64,000 bases of DNA from Candidatus Omnitrophota bacterium (GCA_014728045.1 WJMH01000007.1:62001-126000); one strand, 5' to 3'; shown: positions 33,400 through 42,005, counted from the first letter of the stretch. Numbers and translations: made by a program. Notes: generated by a model from the sequence alone, not told the origin.

Positions 33400-33795
33400 T
33401 TATCTCGAGAGATTCTCCCTGATCGTCTCCGGGATGGAGATAGGTCTGCCGCTGCCATTGACGAAAACGTGCTTCGTATAGCCTGTTGTAGTGATCGCAC
33501 CGTCCCTGGTTATCTCATACTCAAAAACCATCCTGGACCGCACTATGTCGCTTAGCCTGGTTTTGACCCTGACCACTTCGTCATATCTGACCGGAGCCCG
33601 GTAGACGCAGTGAGATTCGACTACAGGCAGGAATATCTTTTCCTTCTCTTCCAGGTCCTTATATACAAGACCCCTTGACCTGAAATATTCGGTACGCCCC
33701 ACCTCGAACCATACCAGGTAATTAGAATAATAAACGACCCTCATCTGGTCTGTTTCTTTATATGTGACCCTGTGTTCTATGGTGTGCTCTCTCAC
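33400..33795 (-). CDS. Acyl-CoA thioesterase, YbgC/4HBT type
   Basis: 131 residues, one hot-dog domain. RVTYKETDQMRVVYYSNYLVW carries the 4HBT signature with the catalytic Asp region shifted to TDQMRVVYYSNY (usually TDxxGVVYHANY), so the canonical Gly and His are changed. EVGRTEYFRSRGL and FVNGSGRPISIPE are typical. Likely hydrolyses short-chain acyl-CoA or acyl-ACP; the substrate is unknown. It converges with exeB-like gene and follows yjbQ by one base. Confidence 0.82.
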   Translation of the reverse strand: MREHTIEHRVTYKETDQMRVVYYSNYLVWFEVGRTEYFRSRGLVYKDLEEKEKIFLPVVESHCVYRAPVRYDEVVRVKTRLSDIVRSRMVFEYEITRDGAITTTGYTKHVFVNGSGRPISIPETIRENLSR

Positions 33796-33796
33796 T

Positions 33797-34192
33797 CTAT
33801 CCTTCCAGTACCTTTATATGGACCTTCCTGGTGCGAGGCCCGTCATATTCACAAAAATATATTCCCTGCCAGGTTCCCAGGACCAGTTTACCGTTATCTA
33901 CTATGACCGAAACCGAGATACCGGTAAGAGAAGCCTTTATGTGGGAGGGTGAATTTCCTTCCATATGGCTGTAATCCAGTCCTTCGGGAACGATCTTGCC
34001 AAGTCCCATGAGAAAATCGGATTTGACATCCGGGTCGGCGTTCTCGTTGACCGTCACAGCAGCGGTGGTGTGGGGCACGTAAACCATACATATGCCCTCT
34101 TTTGCGCCGCTTTTTCTGACGGCGTCGGCCACCTGTGAAGTGATATCAACGATCTGGTCTTTCCGTGAGCTCTTGACGTTTATGGTGGTCAT
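33797..34192 (-). CDS. YjbQ/UPF0047 family protein (canonical copy)
   Basis: 131 residues from ATG 34192, placed one base after the aroB stop; upstream in-frame ATG 34207 and TTG 34219 are alternatives. VPHTTAAVTVNENADPDV, SHMEGNSPSHIKASLTG and LGTWQGIYFCEYDGPR are complete family motifs, including the His residues changed in the copy at 28681. The family has weak thiamin-phosphate synthase activity in vitro or in multicopy; the real role is unsettled. Confidence 0.88.
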   Translation of the reverse strand: MTTINVKSSRKDQIVDITSQVADAVRKSGAKEGICMVYVPHTTAAVTVNENADPDVKSDFLMGLGKIVPEGLDYSHMEGNSPSHIKASLTGISVSVIVDNGKLVLGTWQGIYFCEYDGPRTRKVHIKVLEG

Positions 34193-34193
34193 G

Positions 34194-35288
34194 TTACGGG
34201 GTGACATATTCTTTGACAACGGTCTTGATCAAAAGGTCCGGTATGTCTTCGACCACTTCGACCTTGCCTATTTTTCGGGGTAATACCATGCGATTACCAC
34301 CTTTGGTGAATTTTTTATCATACTTATAGGATTTCAGGATTTCCTTTAGCGGGATCTTCCTGACCCTGGTCGGCAGACCCGTCTTTCTTAAGAGTTTTAC
34401 CAATCTCCCGAGCTGCTCATATTTCAGCATGTCAAGCCTGACTGCTATCTCGCATGCCAGCAGCATGCCAATAGCCACACACTCGCCATGGTTGTATCGT
34501 TTGGAATATTCCGAAGCGGCTTCAATGGCGTGCCCCAGAGTATGACCGAAATTGAGGGCTATCCTAACGTCCTTAAGGTCGTACTCATCCTTTTCAACGA
34601 CACGGGCCTTGATCGACACGCAGTCGGATATAATTTTCTCAAGAGGTTTTTTCTCCAGCATCAGAATGCGTTCGATGTTCTTCTCAAGATATCCAAAAAG
34701 GGAAGGACTGCTGATCACTCCATACTTTATAACCTCCGCCATCCCGTTACGTATCTGTTTCTTTGGCAGCGTATTAAGCAGCTCCGGGTCCATAAGGACC
34801 GCTCTGGGCTGGTAAAAAGCGCCTATAAGATTTTTCGCTTCCGGAAGATCGATACCGACCTTCCCGCCAACCGAAGAATCCACCTGCGCCAGGAGAGTTG
34901 TCGGCACCTGAATGAGTGGGACCCCCCTTCTATAGGTTGCTGCGATGAAGCCGGCCAGGTCACCTACCACCCCGCCTCCGAGGGCTACTATCAATGGACG
35001 GTGAGTTCTGGTCTTTTTGCTTATTTTCTGGACAGAATCCCGAAAAATGGAGATCGATTTTGATCTTTCGGTAGCCGGAACGGATATGGTGACAAGCTGG
35101 TTCTTGACTCTCTTCAGTACCGGGTTTATTAACGCGGAGGTTTTGGACTTGACCTTATTATCAGTCACGACCACTACCGGGCCGGTGTGGTTATAGGAAC
35201 GTAATAGTTCCGGCAGCTTTCCGGCGGCACCGGAACCTATAAGTATATCGTAGCTTTTTTCCGCAAGGTCAAGTCTGATTTTCTTCAT
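34194..35288 (-). CDS. aroB: 3-dehydroquinate synthase
   Basis: 364 residues from ATG 35288 (GGGA upstream; the frame to 35327 opens with TTG). Second step of the shikimate pathway, NAD+- and metal-dependent. Visible motifs: ALGGGVVGDLAGF, RRGVPLIQVPTTLLAQVDSS, VGGKVGIDLPEAKNLIG AFYQP region, MAEVIKYGVI (metal-binding Glu), and the metal His residues in NFGHTLGHAIEA and YNHGECVAIGM. AroQ, the next enzyme, is at 55975-56406. Confidence 0.95.
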   Translation of the reverse strand: MKKIRLDLAEKSYDILIGSGAAGKLPELLRSYNHTGPVVVVTDNKVKSKTSALINPVLKRVKNQLVTISVPATERSKSISIFRDSVQKISKKTRTHRPLIVALGGGVVGDLAGFIAATYRRGVPLIQVPTTLLAQVDSSVGGKVGIDLPEAKNLIGAFYQPRAVLMDPELLNTLPKKQIRNGMAEVIKYGVISSPSLFGYLEKNIERILMLEKKPLEKIISDCVSIKARVVEKDEYDLKDVRIALNFGHTLGHAIEAASEYSKRYNHGECVAIGMLLACEIAVRLDMLKYEQLGRLVKLLRKTGLPTRVRKIPLKEILKSYKYDKKFTKGGNRMVLPRKIGKVEVVEDIPDLLIKTVVKEYVTP

Positions 35289-35330
35289 GGTCCCGTCAAA
35301 TATAACACATAAAACATCAAAAGGCAAAAA

Positions 35331-35996
35331 TCAGGATATGTACTCCCGGAGAAGACTCTGGGGAAAACCTATATCCTTGACGACCACCTGCCCGCAAACT
35401 TCAGGACCATCCTGGAGAAAGAACCCCTTCTTGGCGAGACCGAAGGTGACGGTCTTATCCGCCCGGAAACAACCCGAAGCGGCCTTACCTGTAGTGGCAT
35501 CCAGTCCGGAAGGAACATCTACAGCATATACTTTAACCGGACCATTATTCACCATTTCAGAGACTTTCCTTATTTCCGGACGCAGGTCCCCTTTGAATCC
35601 CGTACCGAATATCGAATCGACCACAATAGTAGGACTGTTGTCCGCAACAATGAACTTATCAAATGGTTTTACGCTAATCCCCATGTCAAGGATCTTCTTC
35701 AGATTATCAAGTGCCGCCCCCTCTTTGACGGATGATCTATCTGTAATGTAAACGGTAAGTTCGCCTGGGATTTTTTCGGTCAGATACCTGGCAGCGACAA
35801 AACCGTCCCCTCCATTGTTACCCTTACCACAAAGCAGCGCTATTTTCCGGGAGCCTGTTGGATAATTATCGGCCAGAACCTCCTCGGCGACAGAACGCCC
35901 GGCGTTCTCCATGAGAAAAGACTGCGTGATGCCGTATTCCTCCCGGGCTTTTCTGTCTATTTCGGACATCTCGCGGGATGTAACGCTTTTTTTCAT
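35331..35996 (-). CDS. nnrE: NAD(P)H-hydrate epimerase (YjeF N-terminal domain only)
   Basis: 221 residues from ATG 35996, which has GGAGGAGAC upstream; the frame to 36161 runs back through a terminator and is not credible. It repairs the R form of hydrated NAD(P)H. Motifs: ITQSFLMENAGRSVAEEV, LLCGKGNNGGDGFVAARYL, VVDSIFGTGFKG and VDVPSGLDATTG. The C-terminal ADP-dependent dehydratase domain usually fused in bacteria (NnrD) is absent, so the dehydratase should be encoded elsewhere. Confidence 0.92.
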   Translation of the reverse strand: MKKSVTSREMSEIDRKAREEYGITQSFLMENAGRSVAEEVLADNYPTGSRKIALLCGKGNNGGDGFVAARYLTEKIPGELTVYITDRSSVKEGAALDNLKKILDMGISVKPFDKFIVADNSPTIVVDSIFGTGFKGDLRPEIRKVSEMVNNGPVKVYAVDVPSGLDATTGKAASGCFRADKTVTFGLAKKGFFLQDGPEVCGQVVVKDIGFPQSLLREYIS

Positions 35997-36024
35997 GAAA
36001 TATATGTCTCCTCCAGGATAAATC

Positions 36025-36057
36025 AAAGAGGCAGAGATGAAAATTCTCTGCCTCTTT
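36025..36057 (-). terminator. Intrinsic terminator between the tRNA-binding protein gene and nnrE
   Basis: Perfect 13-base arms AAAGAGGCAGAGA / TCTCTGCCTCTTT with a seven-base loop. T-rich flanks exist on both strands; on the minus strand it lies just after the stop at 36085. Confidence 0.78.
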
Positions 36058-36084
36058 TTAATCTGCAACCCATACCTCCGAATC

Positions 36085-36405
36085 CTATGATATCGGCGAG
36101 CCTTCAGGGACATCACGTTCAGGCACAAGCAGCACTGGCTTGCCGTCATCGCTGGCGGCAAGCAGCATTCCGTTGGACTCCTCGCCCCTTATGGTCGCAC
36201 TCTCAAGGTTATCAATGACGATAACCTTTTTGCCCACCAGATCCTCCGCCGAATACTCTGAACGCAAGCCCGCTACGATCTGCTTTGTTGCACATCCCGT
36301 ATCGATCGAAAGTACGTAAAGCTTATCGGCGTCGGGATGCTCCTTGACCTCTATCACCCTGGCAACACGAATATCAAGTTTTTTGAAATCTTCGTAAAGC
36401 ACCAT
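36085..36405 (-). CDS. Stand-alone tRNA-binding domain (MetRS beta/CsaA-like)
   Basis: 106 residues, one OB-fold tRNA-binding domain (FKKLDIRVARVIEVKEHPDA, DKLYVLSIDTG, GLRSEYSAEDLVGKKVIVI, RGEESNGMLLAASD). This is the size and sequence of the free C-terminal dimerisation domain of methionyl-tRNA synthetase. MetRS itself is not in the window. It probably acts in trans on MetRS or as a general tRNA-binding factor. It starts 11 bases after the small basic protein gene. Confidence 0.88.
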   Translation of the reverse strand: MVLYEDFKKLDIRVARVIEVKEHPDADKLYVLSIDTGCATKQIVAGLRSEYSAEDLVGKKVIVIDNLESATIRGEESNGMLLAASDDGKPVLLVPERDVPEGSPIS

Positions 36406-36416
36406 ATGGGCCCCCG

Positions 36417-36728
36417 TTATTTTTTCTCTTCTTTTTTTGCTTCGGCTTGGGGCTTCTTCTCGCCAGCACCCTTTTCGGCAGCTGCACCTGGAGCAGGCAC
36501 CCCTTCTGCTGCTGCGGCCTCGGCTTCTTCAGGTTTTTCTTCGGCAGGCCCCTTGGCCTTTTTAACCTTGAACTTTATGCGTTTTACCTTTGGCAGGCCG
36601 TAGATCGAGTCCTTTTCCTCGTCCCACTTATCCTTATCGGAAAGTTCTTTGATCTTTTCGTATCTTTTCAGAACGGAACGAAAAGCACCTTCGCCCTTGC
36701 CTCCTTTTAAACTTGGATGTTGTGACAT
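36417..36728 (-). CDS. PVC-type small basic protein with acidic tail
   Basis: 103 residues. The first ~55 (MSQHPSLKGGKGEGAFRSVL, KRYEKIKEL, SIYGLPKVKRIKFKVKK) match the pattern of a small basic protein family of Chlamydiae and Verrucomicrobia (TIGR04137-like). The remaining half is an Ala/Glu/Lys/Pro tail not expected in that family and similar in composition to the protein at 30018-30515. A ribosome- or RNA-linked role is often assumed but not shown. AGGAGG precedes the ATG. It is a useful taxonomic marker here. Confidence 0.65.
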   Translation of the reverse strand: MSQHPSLKGGKGEGAFRSVLKRYEKIKELSDKDKWDEEKDSIYGLPKVKRIKFKVKKAKGPAEEKPEEAEAAAAEGVPAPGAAAEKGAGEKKPQAEAKKEEKK

Positions 36729-36771
36729 CTGTTTCTCCTCCTTGGATTTATTCTTCCCGATGATCGGGATC

Positions 36772-37407
36772 TTATTTTAAACGTCTTATGTAACAGTCCT
36801 TATAGTCTGCGCTCAAGAGCCTTTTGGCTTCCCTTGCGTCCTCGATAGTAGCGTACCCAGATGCGTAAACCTGGTACCAGGAGCCTTTTTTGTTTATTCC
36901 CGCCTGTATGTCGTTCCTGCGGAGCCTTTCAGCTTCTGTTTCGGCATTCTCCCTGTTCTTGAAAGAAGCAAGCTGGATAACGTATTTTTTTGTGTCATAC
37001 TTTTCATCCTGCTCGGTCGGTACTGGCTCTTCTTCCGGGAGCTCCTTCTCCTTCAGCTCCTCCACCTCTTCTTCCGTCTGAGTTTCAACTACCGTAACCG
37101 TCTGTTCCTCAGCGATCGGTTTATCTCCAGCTTCCTGCGCCGCGACAGAAGACATCGCGTAGTCCTTGCTTTCCGGAACATCACCTGCTATACCAATGAG
37201 CCTCTTGCCCCTTTCGACCCCGGCAGCATATGCGATTATTATAAGAACCAGCACGCTGATAGAAATAATAACAGCGTATTCAACCGGTATCTTTAAATGG
37301 GGCAAGAATATACGATCGGGGTGCCGCCTCGGGAAAAGAGGTTTTCTTCCTTTTTCTTCGTATACCTGCCCTTCAAAAAAATCCTTCTGGAAGTCTTTTT
37401 CGGTCAT
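36772..37407 (-). CDS. SPOR-domain membrane protein
   Basis: 211 residues. Cytoplasmic N-terminus, one membrane segment (YAVIISISVLVLIIIAYAAG), a Glu-rich periplasmic linker and a C-terminal SPOR domain (~140-211: KKYVIQLASFKNRENAETEA, then SWYQVYASGYATIEDAREAK). SPOR domains bind peptidoglycan stripped of stem peptides at division sites, so a septal role is likely. No other division gene is adjacent. Confidence 0.88.
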   Translation of the reverse strand: MTEKDFQKDFFEGQVYEEKGRKPLFPRRHPDRIFLPHLKIPVEYAVIISISVLVLIIIAYAAGVERGKRLIGIAGDVPESKDYAMSSVAAQEAGDKPIAEEQTVTVVETQTEEEVEELKEKELPEEEPVPTEQDEKYDTKKYVIQLASFKNRENAETEAERLRRNDIQAGINKKGSWYQVYASGYATIEDAREAKRLLSADYKDCYIRRLK

Positions 37408-37504
37408 TTGGGCTTATATTTTAGCATATTGCCGTTAAATAGCAAGGATAGTATTATACTGATTTTTATTTAACAGGCAAGAGTTTAATTGACATGTAAA
37501 TTAT

Positions 37505-38065
37505 TTATCTAATGGTAGATGTGAATTCCTTGGCCCGGATCTCGATCTGGTCGGAGTATGCCCGAAAATCATACAGGGTCACCCTCTGGCATTCGAGAAC
37601 AAGCAGAAAGGATATATTGTCGTACCTCTGGCCGGGACCGAAAGGATCGGCCAGAGAATCTGAAACGGACTCGGTGAGGTCTTTCGGGGGATCATCGGCG
37701 CTGGCTGGTTTTAATTTATCCGCCTCTTCAGTTGACGAAAACGATACATCCTGGAGCACGCAACCCATTCGCAGTTGCATGCTCTTGAGGGATTCCTTCA
37801 TTTTGAAATCCATTAGGACCGTCTGTGCCTTTACCAGAAGTTCGTCCTCTTGCGAAACCAGCGCAATATCCTCTATCCGGCTCTGCCCCAGAAGATTCCC
37901 CGACCATTTTCCGTAATTCAGATCATAATCGGTCAGGCCGTTGATGCAAAGAGTCGCGACCCTGTTAATGTTGATGTATAGGATTCCGGCGAGCAAAACA
38001 AAAAAAGCCAGGACGATCAGATATCCCAGTCGGGCAGAAGCTTTTTGACTACTTAATATCTTCAT
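37505..38065 (-). CDS. Membrane-anchored protein of unknown function (AsmA-like start)
   Basis: 186 residues. One N-terminal membrane segment (LGYLIVLAFFVLLAGILYIN), then LTDYDLNYGKWSGNLLGQSR and IEDIALVSQEDELLVKAQTV, a pattern like the start of AsmA/DUF748 envelope proteins, but far shorter. The rest shows beta strands and a Ser/Asp/Pro linker. The first 17 bases overlap the winged-helix gene upstream. I do not recognise a family with confidence. Confidence 0.45.
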   Translation of the reverse strand: MKILSSQKASARLGYLIVLAFFVLLAGILYININRVATLCINGLTDYDLNYGKWSGNLLGQSRIEDIALVSQEDELLVKAQTVLMDFKMKESLKSMQLRMGCVLQDVSFSSTEEADKLKPASADDPPKDLTESVSDSLADPFGPGQRYDNISFLLVLECQRVTLYDFRAYSDQIEIRAKEFTSTIR

Positions 38066-38324
38066 CTGGCATCAATTCCTGGATAATGTTCATTATATCT
38101 TCGTCACGGGTATAGCAATAACCCCGTGTCGAGCCCTCAGCATCCCGGTTAAGCACTCCAATTTCAACCAATTGGTCCAGTGCCTCCTGCACCTGATCGG
38201 TGTCTTTACCAACCCAGGCAGCTATCCCCTCAGCGCTATCGACGCTCCTCTGGTTCTTGTAAAAGAAACGGAGGATATCCCTGTAGATCTTTTTTTCTAA
38301 AAGTTCCTTGAGCGTATTTTCCAT
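38049..38324 (-). CDS. Small winged-helix-like protein
   Basis: 91 residues. The start ATG shares its A with the stop TAA of the HD-GYP gene, so translation is coupled. KIYRDILRFFYKNQRSVDSA, GIAAWVGKDTDQVQEALDQL and VEIGVLNRDAEG fit a winged helix-turn-helix that senses or regulates. DNA binding is plausible; coupling to an HD-GYP protein suggests a role in the same signalling path, which is inference. Confidence 0.55.
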   Translation of the reverse strand: MENTLKELLEKKIYRDILRFFYKNQRSVDSAEGIAAWVGKDTDQVQEALDQLVEIGVLNRDAEGSTRGYCYTRDEDIMNIIQELMPDEDIK

Positions 38325-39811
38325 TATGATTTTCCCAGTTCTTTCTTCAGCAACTTCTTGACGTCTTTGCGTTTTACAGCATCGCAAAAGACCTCGACTA
38401 TCCCGGGATCGAACTGCGTGCCGGCGTTGCGTTTTACTTCCTTGACTGCAGCGCTTATCGAAAGGGCCCTTCGATAGGGCTTTTTCGTTATCATCGCTTC
38501 AAAAGCGCTGACAACGGCAAGTATACGTGCCGCCAGGGGTATTTCCTCACCCTTTAAGCCTTTAGGATAACCGCTTCCGTCATAATTCTCATGGTGGTAA
38601 AGAATGATCGGAACGATCGGCTTCAAGGGCTTGAACTTTGAGAGGATGTTCGCACCTCTAGAAGGATGTTTCTTGATAATATCAAGTTCCTTGCCCGTCA
38701 ACTCTCCCCTTTTCATGAGCACCTTTTCAGGAATACTTATCTGGCCGGCGTCATGCAGCATAGCCGCGTATTGCAAAAGCTTAATTTCCAGTTCGTTCAT
38801 GTTATATTTGCGCCCGATGATATTGATCAGTTTCAGGAAAGACCCTTCGGCTCGATGTGTCCCATGCGGACGGGATTCCATAAGATGAGCGATACACCTT
38901 ATGCTGCTCATGGTAAGGTCTTCCTGTTCACGAAAAAGCTGAGCGTTCTTAATGGCTATCGCCGCCTGTTCGGCCAGGGTCTTCATTATCTCTTCGTCAA
39001 AAGCACTGAACTCCTTGCCATCGAGCTTGTCATAAAGAGTTATGACACCGACAACATCCTCGTCTATCATGGGCGTGGCCAGATAGCGCGCAGACCGGAC
39101 GGACATACACTGCTTGACAGCTTTACCGGGGGCGTATTTGCCTATCACCACCTTCTTCAGCTTTGTCTTTTCCTTGCGCAGGTCCACCGTGGCCACCGGC
39201 AAAAGCACCTTCCTCTTCCTGTCCACCAGTTTTATCGAACAACGGTTAGACCTGATCACCTGCAGGGAAAGCCTGGCTATCCTCGGCAACAGCTCGTTGA
39301 TATCAAGCGTCGAGGACATTAACCTGTGTACCGTGTGCACCGTTGACAAAGCCACGGCTCTTGGCCTTATGGTCTTGTTGATCTCTTCCAGCTCTATCTC
39401 CTTCTGACTCTCTCTTATAACCGCGTCGGTGAAGGACGTGAATATGACCTGAAGGTCCTTTGGCATCGGCTTTTTGAGACCCGCAAGGATTATAAAGCCT
39501 ATCACCTCCTCTTCTGCCATAAGAGGATAACAGACCCCGTGCATCTTTCCGTATCTGAACTTCTCAAGGGACATGTCTTTTTTTGACTTTTTTATGACCT
39601 TGAGTATGTTATTAAGTTCTTTTTGAAGCGTCCTAGTGTTTTTCACGCAGCTTTTCACGCTTTTGCCCAGTTCGGTGTTCTTAAGCTCGTTGACGCCACC
39701 GGAAAAAAGTGGCAGGATCGTCCATACGGGATTCTTTAGGTACTTGGTGAATGCGTCGATCTCCCGCCTAAGATCCCAGTTCTCTTTCAACTTATCGAAC
39801 AATTTTTCCAT
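38324..39811 (-). CDS. GAF-HD-GYP protein, probable c-di-GMP phosphodiesterase
   Basis: 495 residues. An N-terminal region of unknown fold (~1-140), a GAF domain (~150-290, STLDINELLPRIARLSLQVI to AIAIKNAQLF) and an HD-GYP domain (~310-480). HD-GYP hallmarks are AMLHDAGQISIPE, KKHPSRGANIL, HHENYDGSGYPKGLKGEEIP and FDPGIVEVF. Two departures from consensus: HDIGK reads HDAGQ, losing the Lys, and the usual Asp before FDA reads Ser (AVVSAFEAM). The metal-binding HD and HH pairs are kept, so hydrolysis of c-di-GMP is still likely. The GAF domain presumably senses a small ligand. Confidence 0.85.
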   Translation of the reverse strand: MEKLFDKLKENWDLRREIDAFTKYLKNPVWTILPLFSGGVNELKNTELGKSVKSCVKNTRTLQKELNNILKVIKKSKKDMSLEKFRYGKMHGVCYPLMAEEEVIGFIILAGLKKPMPKDLQVIFTSFTDAVIRESQKEIELEEINKTIRPRAVALSTVHTVHRLMSSTLDINELLPRIARLSLQVIRSNRCSIKLVDRKRKVLLPVATVDLRKEKTKLKKVVIGKYAPGKAVKQCMSVRSARYLATPMIDEDVVGVITLYDKLDGKEFSAFDEEIMKTLAEQAAIAIKNAQLFREQEDLTMSSIRCIAHLMESRPHGTHRAEGSFLKLINIIGRKYNMNELEIKLLQYAAMLHDAGQISIPEKVLMKRGELTGKELDIIKKHPSRGANILSKFKPLKPIVPIILYHHENYDGSGYPKGLKGEEIPLAARILAVVSAFEAMITKKPYRRALSISAAVKEVKRNAGTQFDPGIVEVFCDAVKRKDVKKLLKKELGKS

Positions 39812-39818
39812 TATCTAA

Positions 39819-40982
39819 TCACACTCTTTCGTAAGGCTCGAAAAATTTCTTGTATTGATCCAGCGCGTACCTGTCTGTCATACCGGCCATATAATCGCGG
39901 ATAACCTGATATTTGCCTATCTTTTCGATCTTCTCCTGCGCTTGCGGCGGGAGCTGCTGCGGATTGTCATTGTATGCATGGAACAGGGCCTTAAGGAAAC
40001 GGGAGGCTTTGTTGGACATCCGTACCACCCTGTAATTCCTGTAGAGCTTGTTGAGTAGGACCTCGCGGAAAGGGGCCCTGTTAACCGACACCTCAGGAGA
40101 AAAATCAACAATTTTCTTTTTCTGACCGTCGATGTCTTCCACGCTTTTTATCCCGAGAGATCGAATCCTCTCCATTGTACTTTTGACCGCATCGGAAACC
40201 TGCAGGTTTATCAGGTGTCTTACTATCTGCGATCTTTCAGTCTGTTCATCAAGGCCTTTTCCGTATTTTCTGACCGAGGAAACAGCCTCTTCCCAAAGAG
40301 CCAATCCAGCCATATCCTCTTCGCTCAGAAGACCGCTCTTGAGGCCGTCATCAAGATCGTGGTTGTCGTACGCTATTTCATCAGCTATGTCGACCACCTG
40401 TATCTCAAGGAGCCATGGACCTTCGATGTTGACCTGGCCGGATCTATAAGTGTCATAAGGAGTGGAATGTCGCATAATGCCCCTGCGGACTTCCTGGGTC
40501 AGATTCAATCCCGGAAATTCCGGATATCTCTTCTCCAGCTCATCCACCACGCGCAAACCGTGCGTATTGTGATCGAAACCCCCGTGTTCCTTGAGAATCT
40601 CGTTAAGGGTATCTTCACCCGCATGTCCGAAAGGTGTGTGCCCCAGATCATGCGCCAGGGCAATGGCCTCAACAAGATCTTCGTTCAGGCGCAAGCTTCG
40701 CGCGAACGTCCTTGCGATCTGAGCTACTTCCAGAGTATGCGTAAGACGTGTCCTGTAATAATCTCCCTCGTGGTTAACGAAAACCTGTGTCTTGTATTCG
40801 AGCCTGCGGAACGCGGTCGAGTAAATGATCCTGTCCTTGTCCCTCTGGTAGACCGTGCGGTAGGGGTGTTCTTTCTCTTTATATTGGCGGCCCCCGGATG
40901 CGGAACTTTTCATCGCGTAGGAAGCGAGCCAATCGTGCTCTTTTTCTTCTATTTTTTCTCGGGTCAGAATAGTATCAGTCAT
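39819..40982 (-). CDS. dgt: Deoxyguanosinetriphosphate triphosphohydrolase-like protein
   Basis: 387 residues. Hydrolyses dNTPs to nucleoside and triphosphate. Motifs: YQRDKDRIIYSTAFRRLEYK, RTRLTHTLEVAQIART, the HD pair AHDLGHTPFGHAGE, and DEIAYDNHDLDDGL. The length fits the shorter, often allosterically regulated bacterial dGTPase family rather than the E. coli enzyme. It ends eight bases before the HD-GYP gene and belongs to the operon led by the ATPase at 42494-44134. Confidence 0.92.
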   Translation of the reverse strand: MTDTILTREKIEEKEHDWLASYAMKSSASGGRQYKEKEHPYRTVYQRDKDRIIYSTAFRRLEYKTQVFVNHEGDYYRTRLTHTLEVAQIARTFARSLRLNEDLVEAIALAHDLGHTPFGHAGEDTLNEILKEHGGFDHNTHGLRVVDELEKRYPEFPGLNLTQEVRRGIMRHSTPYDTYRSGQVNIEGPWLLEIQVVDIADEIAYDNHDLDDGLKSGLLSEEDMAGLALWEEAVSSVRKYGKGLDEQTERSQIVRHLINLQVSDAVKSTMERIRSLGIKSVEDIDGQKKKIVDFSPEVSVNRAPFREVLLNKLYRNYRVVRMSNKASRFLKALFHAYNDNPQQLPPQAQEKIEKIGKYQVIRDYMAGMTDRYALDQYKKFFEPYERV

Positions 40983-41014
40983 ACAGCCAGTTTTTTTGAG
41001 ACAGTAACTGTTAT

Positions 41015-41992
41015 TTATTTTACAAAGTATAATATCACAAAGCCGAGTAAACCTACAATAAAAATAAGTCCGGTGTCCGGGTTCACCCTGCTTGTGGTCT
41101 CTTTGCGGATATACAGGCCGGCTGCGGTAATACCGCAGAGTAAGACCGCGAAAATGGTGGCAAGGACCTGTCCCCCTGTGAGCATACCAAGTATAGGCCT
41201 TTCGGTCAAAAGGTCAAGGAGCGGTATAATGCAAAGATCGAAAAGGTTGCTGCCGAGTATATTGCCCACGGCCATGTCTATGGATGAAGCCCTTAATGCG
41301 GTAAAAGATACGATTATTTCAGGCAGCGAAGTAGCCAGCCCGAGCAGCAGCGTGCCGGTAAAGGTCTGGGACAGCCCCGTTTCCACCACTATCTTCTCCC
41401 CCGACTTTGCCATCCAGACACCCAGCACCATTACCGTAAGAAGGAAAAATATGAATTTGCCCCATATCTGCCAGAAGGATTCCCTGACCTCCGGAAAGAT
41501 ATGATGTTCCGGGGGCCTGCCGCTTCGCCTTATCACCCCGAGCGCGATAAGATATATCGCCACAACAAATAGGTTCTCCAGGCCGAACCTGCCGATCGAG
41601 GGAAAATCTACACCCGCAAACCGGATCAGCGCGACCAGCATGATAATAAGTCCCGCCACGAATACAAAGACCCCGGTCATCTTATTCACTCGGGAGACGC
41701 AAAGAAGTATCCTGCCTTTTCCGATGGCGAAATCAAGCGCCAGGAGTATCATCAGGTTAACCATTACCGAACCGATAATGTCACCGTATCCTAGTCCTAT
41801 CCGCCCCAGGGTGAATATCGCGGCGGCGGAAGTGACTATCTCGGGAAAGGATGTCGCGATGGCAAGAAAGAGCATGCCGATAAGTCCTTTTTCGATATTG
41901 GTCTTTTCCGAAAGGACAACGCCTTCTTTACAGAGGTTATAGGCAAAGAAGGTCAGGATCGAGCCGCAGAATATAAATTCAAGCCAAACCAT
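41015..41992 (-). CDS. Calcium/sodium antiporter family protein (CaCA; YrbG-like)
   Basis: 325 residues, about ten membrane segments. The two inverted alpha-repeats are clear: ATSFPEIVTSAAAIFTLGR with GDIIGSVMVNLMILLALD, and ATSLPEIIVSFTALRASSID with VGNILGSNLFDLCIIPLLD. The ion-coordinating Glu of each repeat (PEIVTS, PEIIVS) is present. In the second repeat GSNLFD fits consensus; in the first, GSVMVN replaces GSNIFN, so ion specificity may differ. Inner-membrane location is expected. Confidence 0.88.
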   Translation of the reverse strand: MVWLEFIFCGSILTFFAYNLCKEGVVLSEKTNIEKGLIGMLFLAIATSFPEIVTSAAAIFTLGRIGLGYGDIIGSVMVNLMILLALDFAIGKGRILLCVSRVNKMTGVFVFVAGLIIMLVALIRFAGVDFPSIGRFGLENLFVVAIYLIALGVIRRSGRPPEHHIFPEVRESFWQIWGKFIFFLLTVMVLGVWMAKSGEKIVVETGLSQTFTGTLLLGLATSLPEIIVSFTALRASSIDMAVGNILGSNLFDLCIIPLLDLLTERPILGMLTGGQVLATIFAVLLCGITAAGLYIRKETTSRVNPDTGLIFIVGLLGFVILYFVK

Positions 41993-42005
41993 GGGAACAA
42001 GTAAT

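Noticed and set aside
35997-36161. Longer N-terminus for the NAD(P)H-hydrate epimerase
   Set aside because: It would run through a strong hairpin and into the preceding gene; the ATG at 35996 has a GGAGG site and matches family length.
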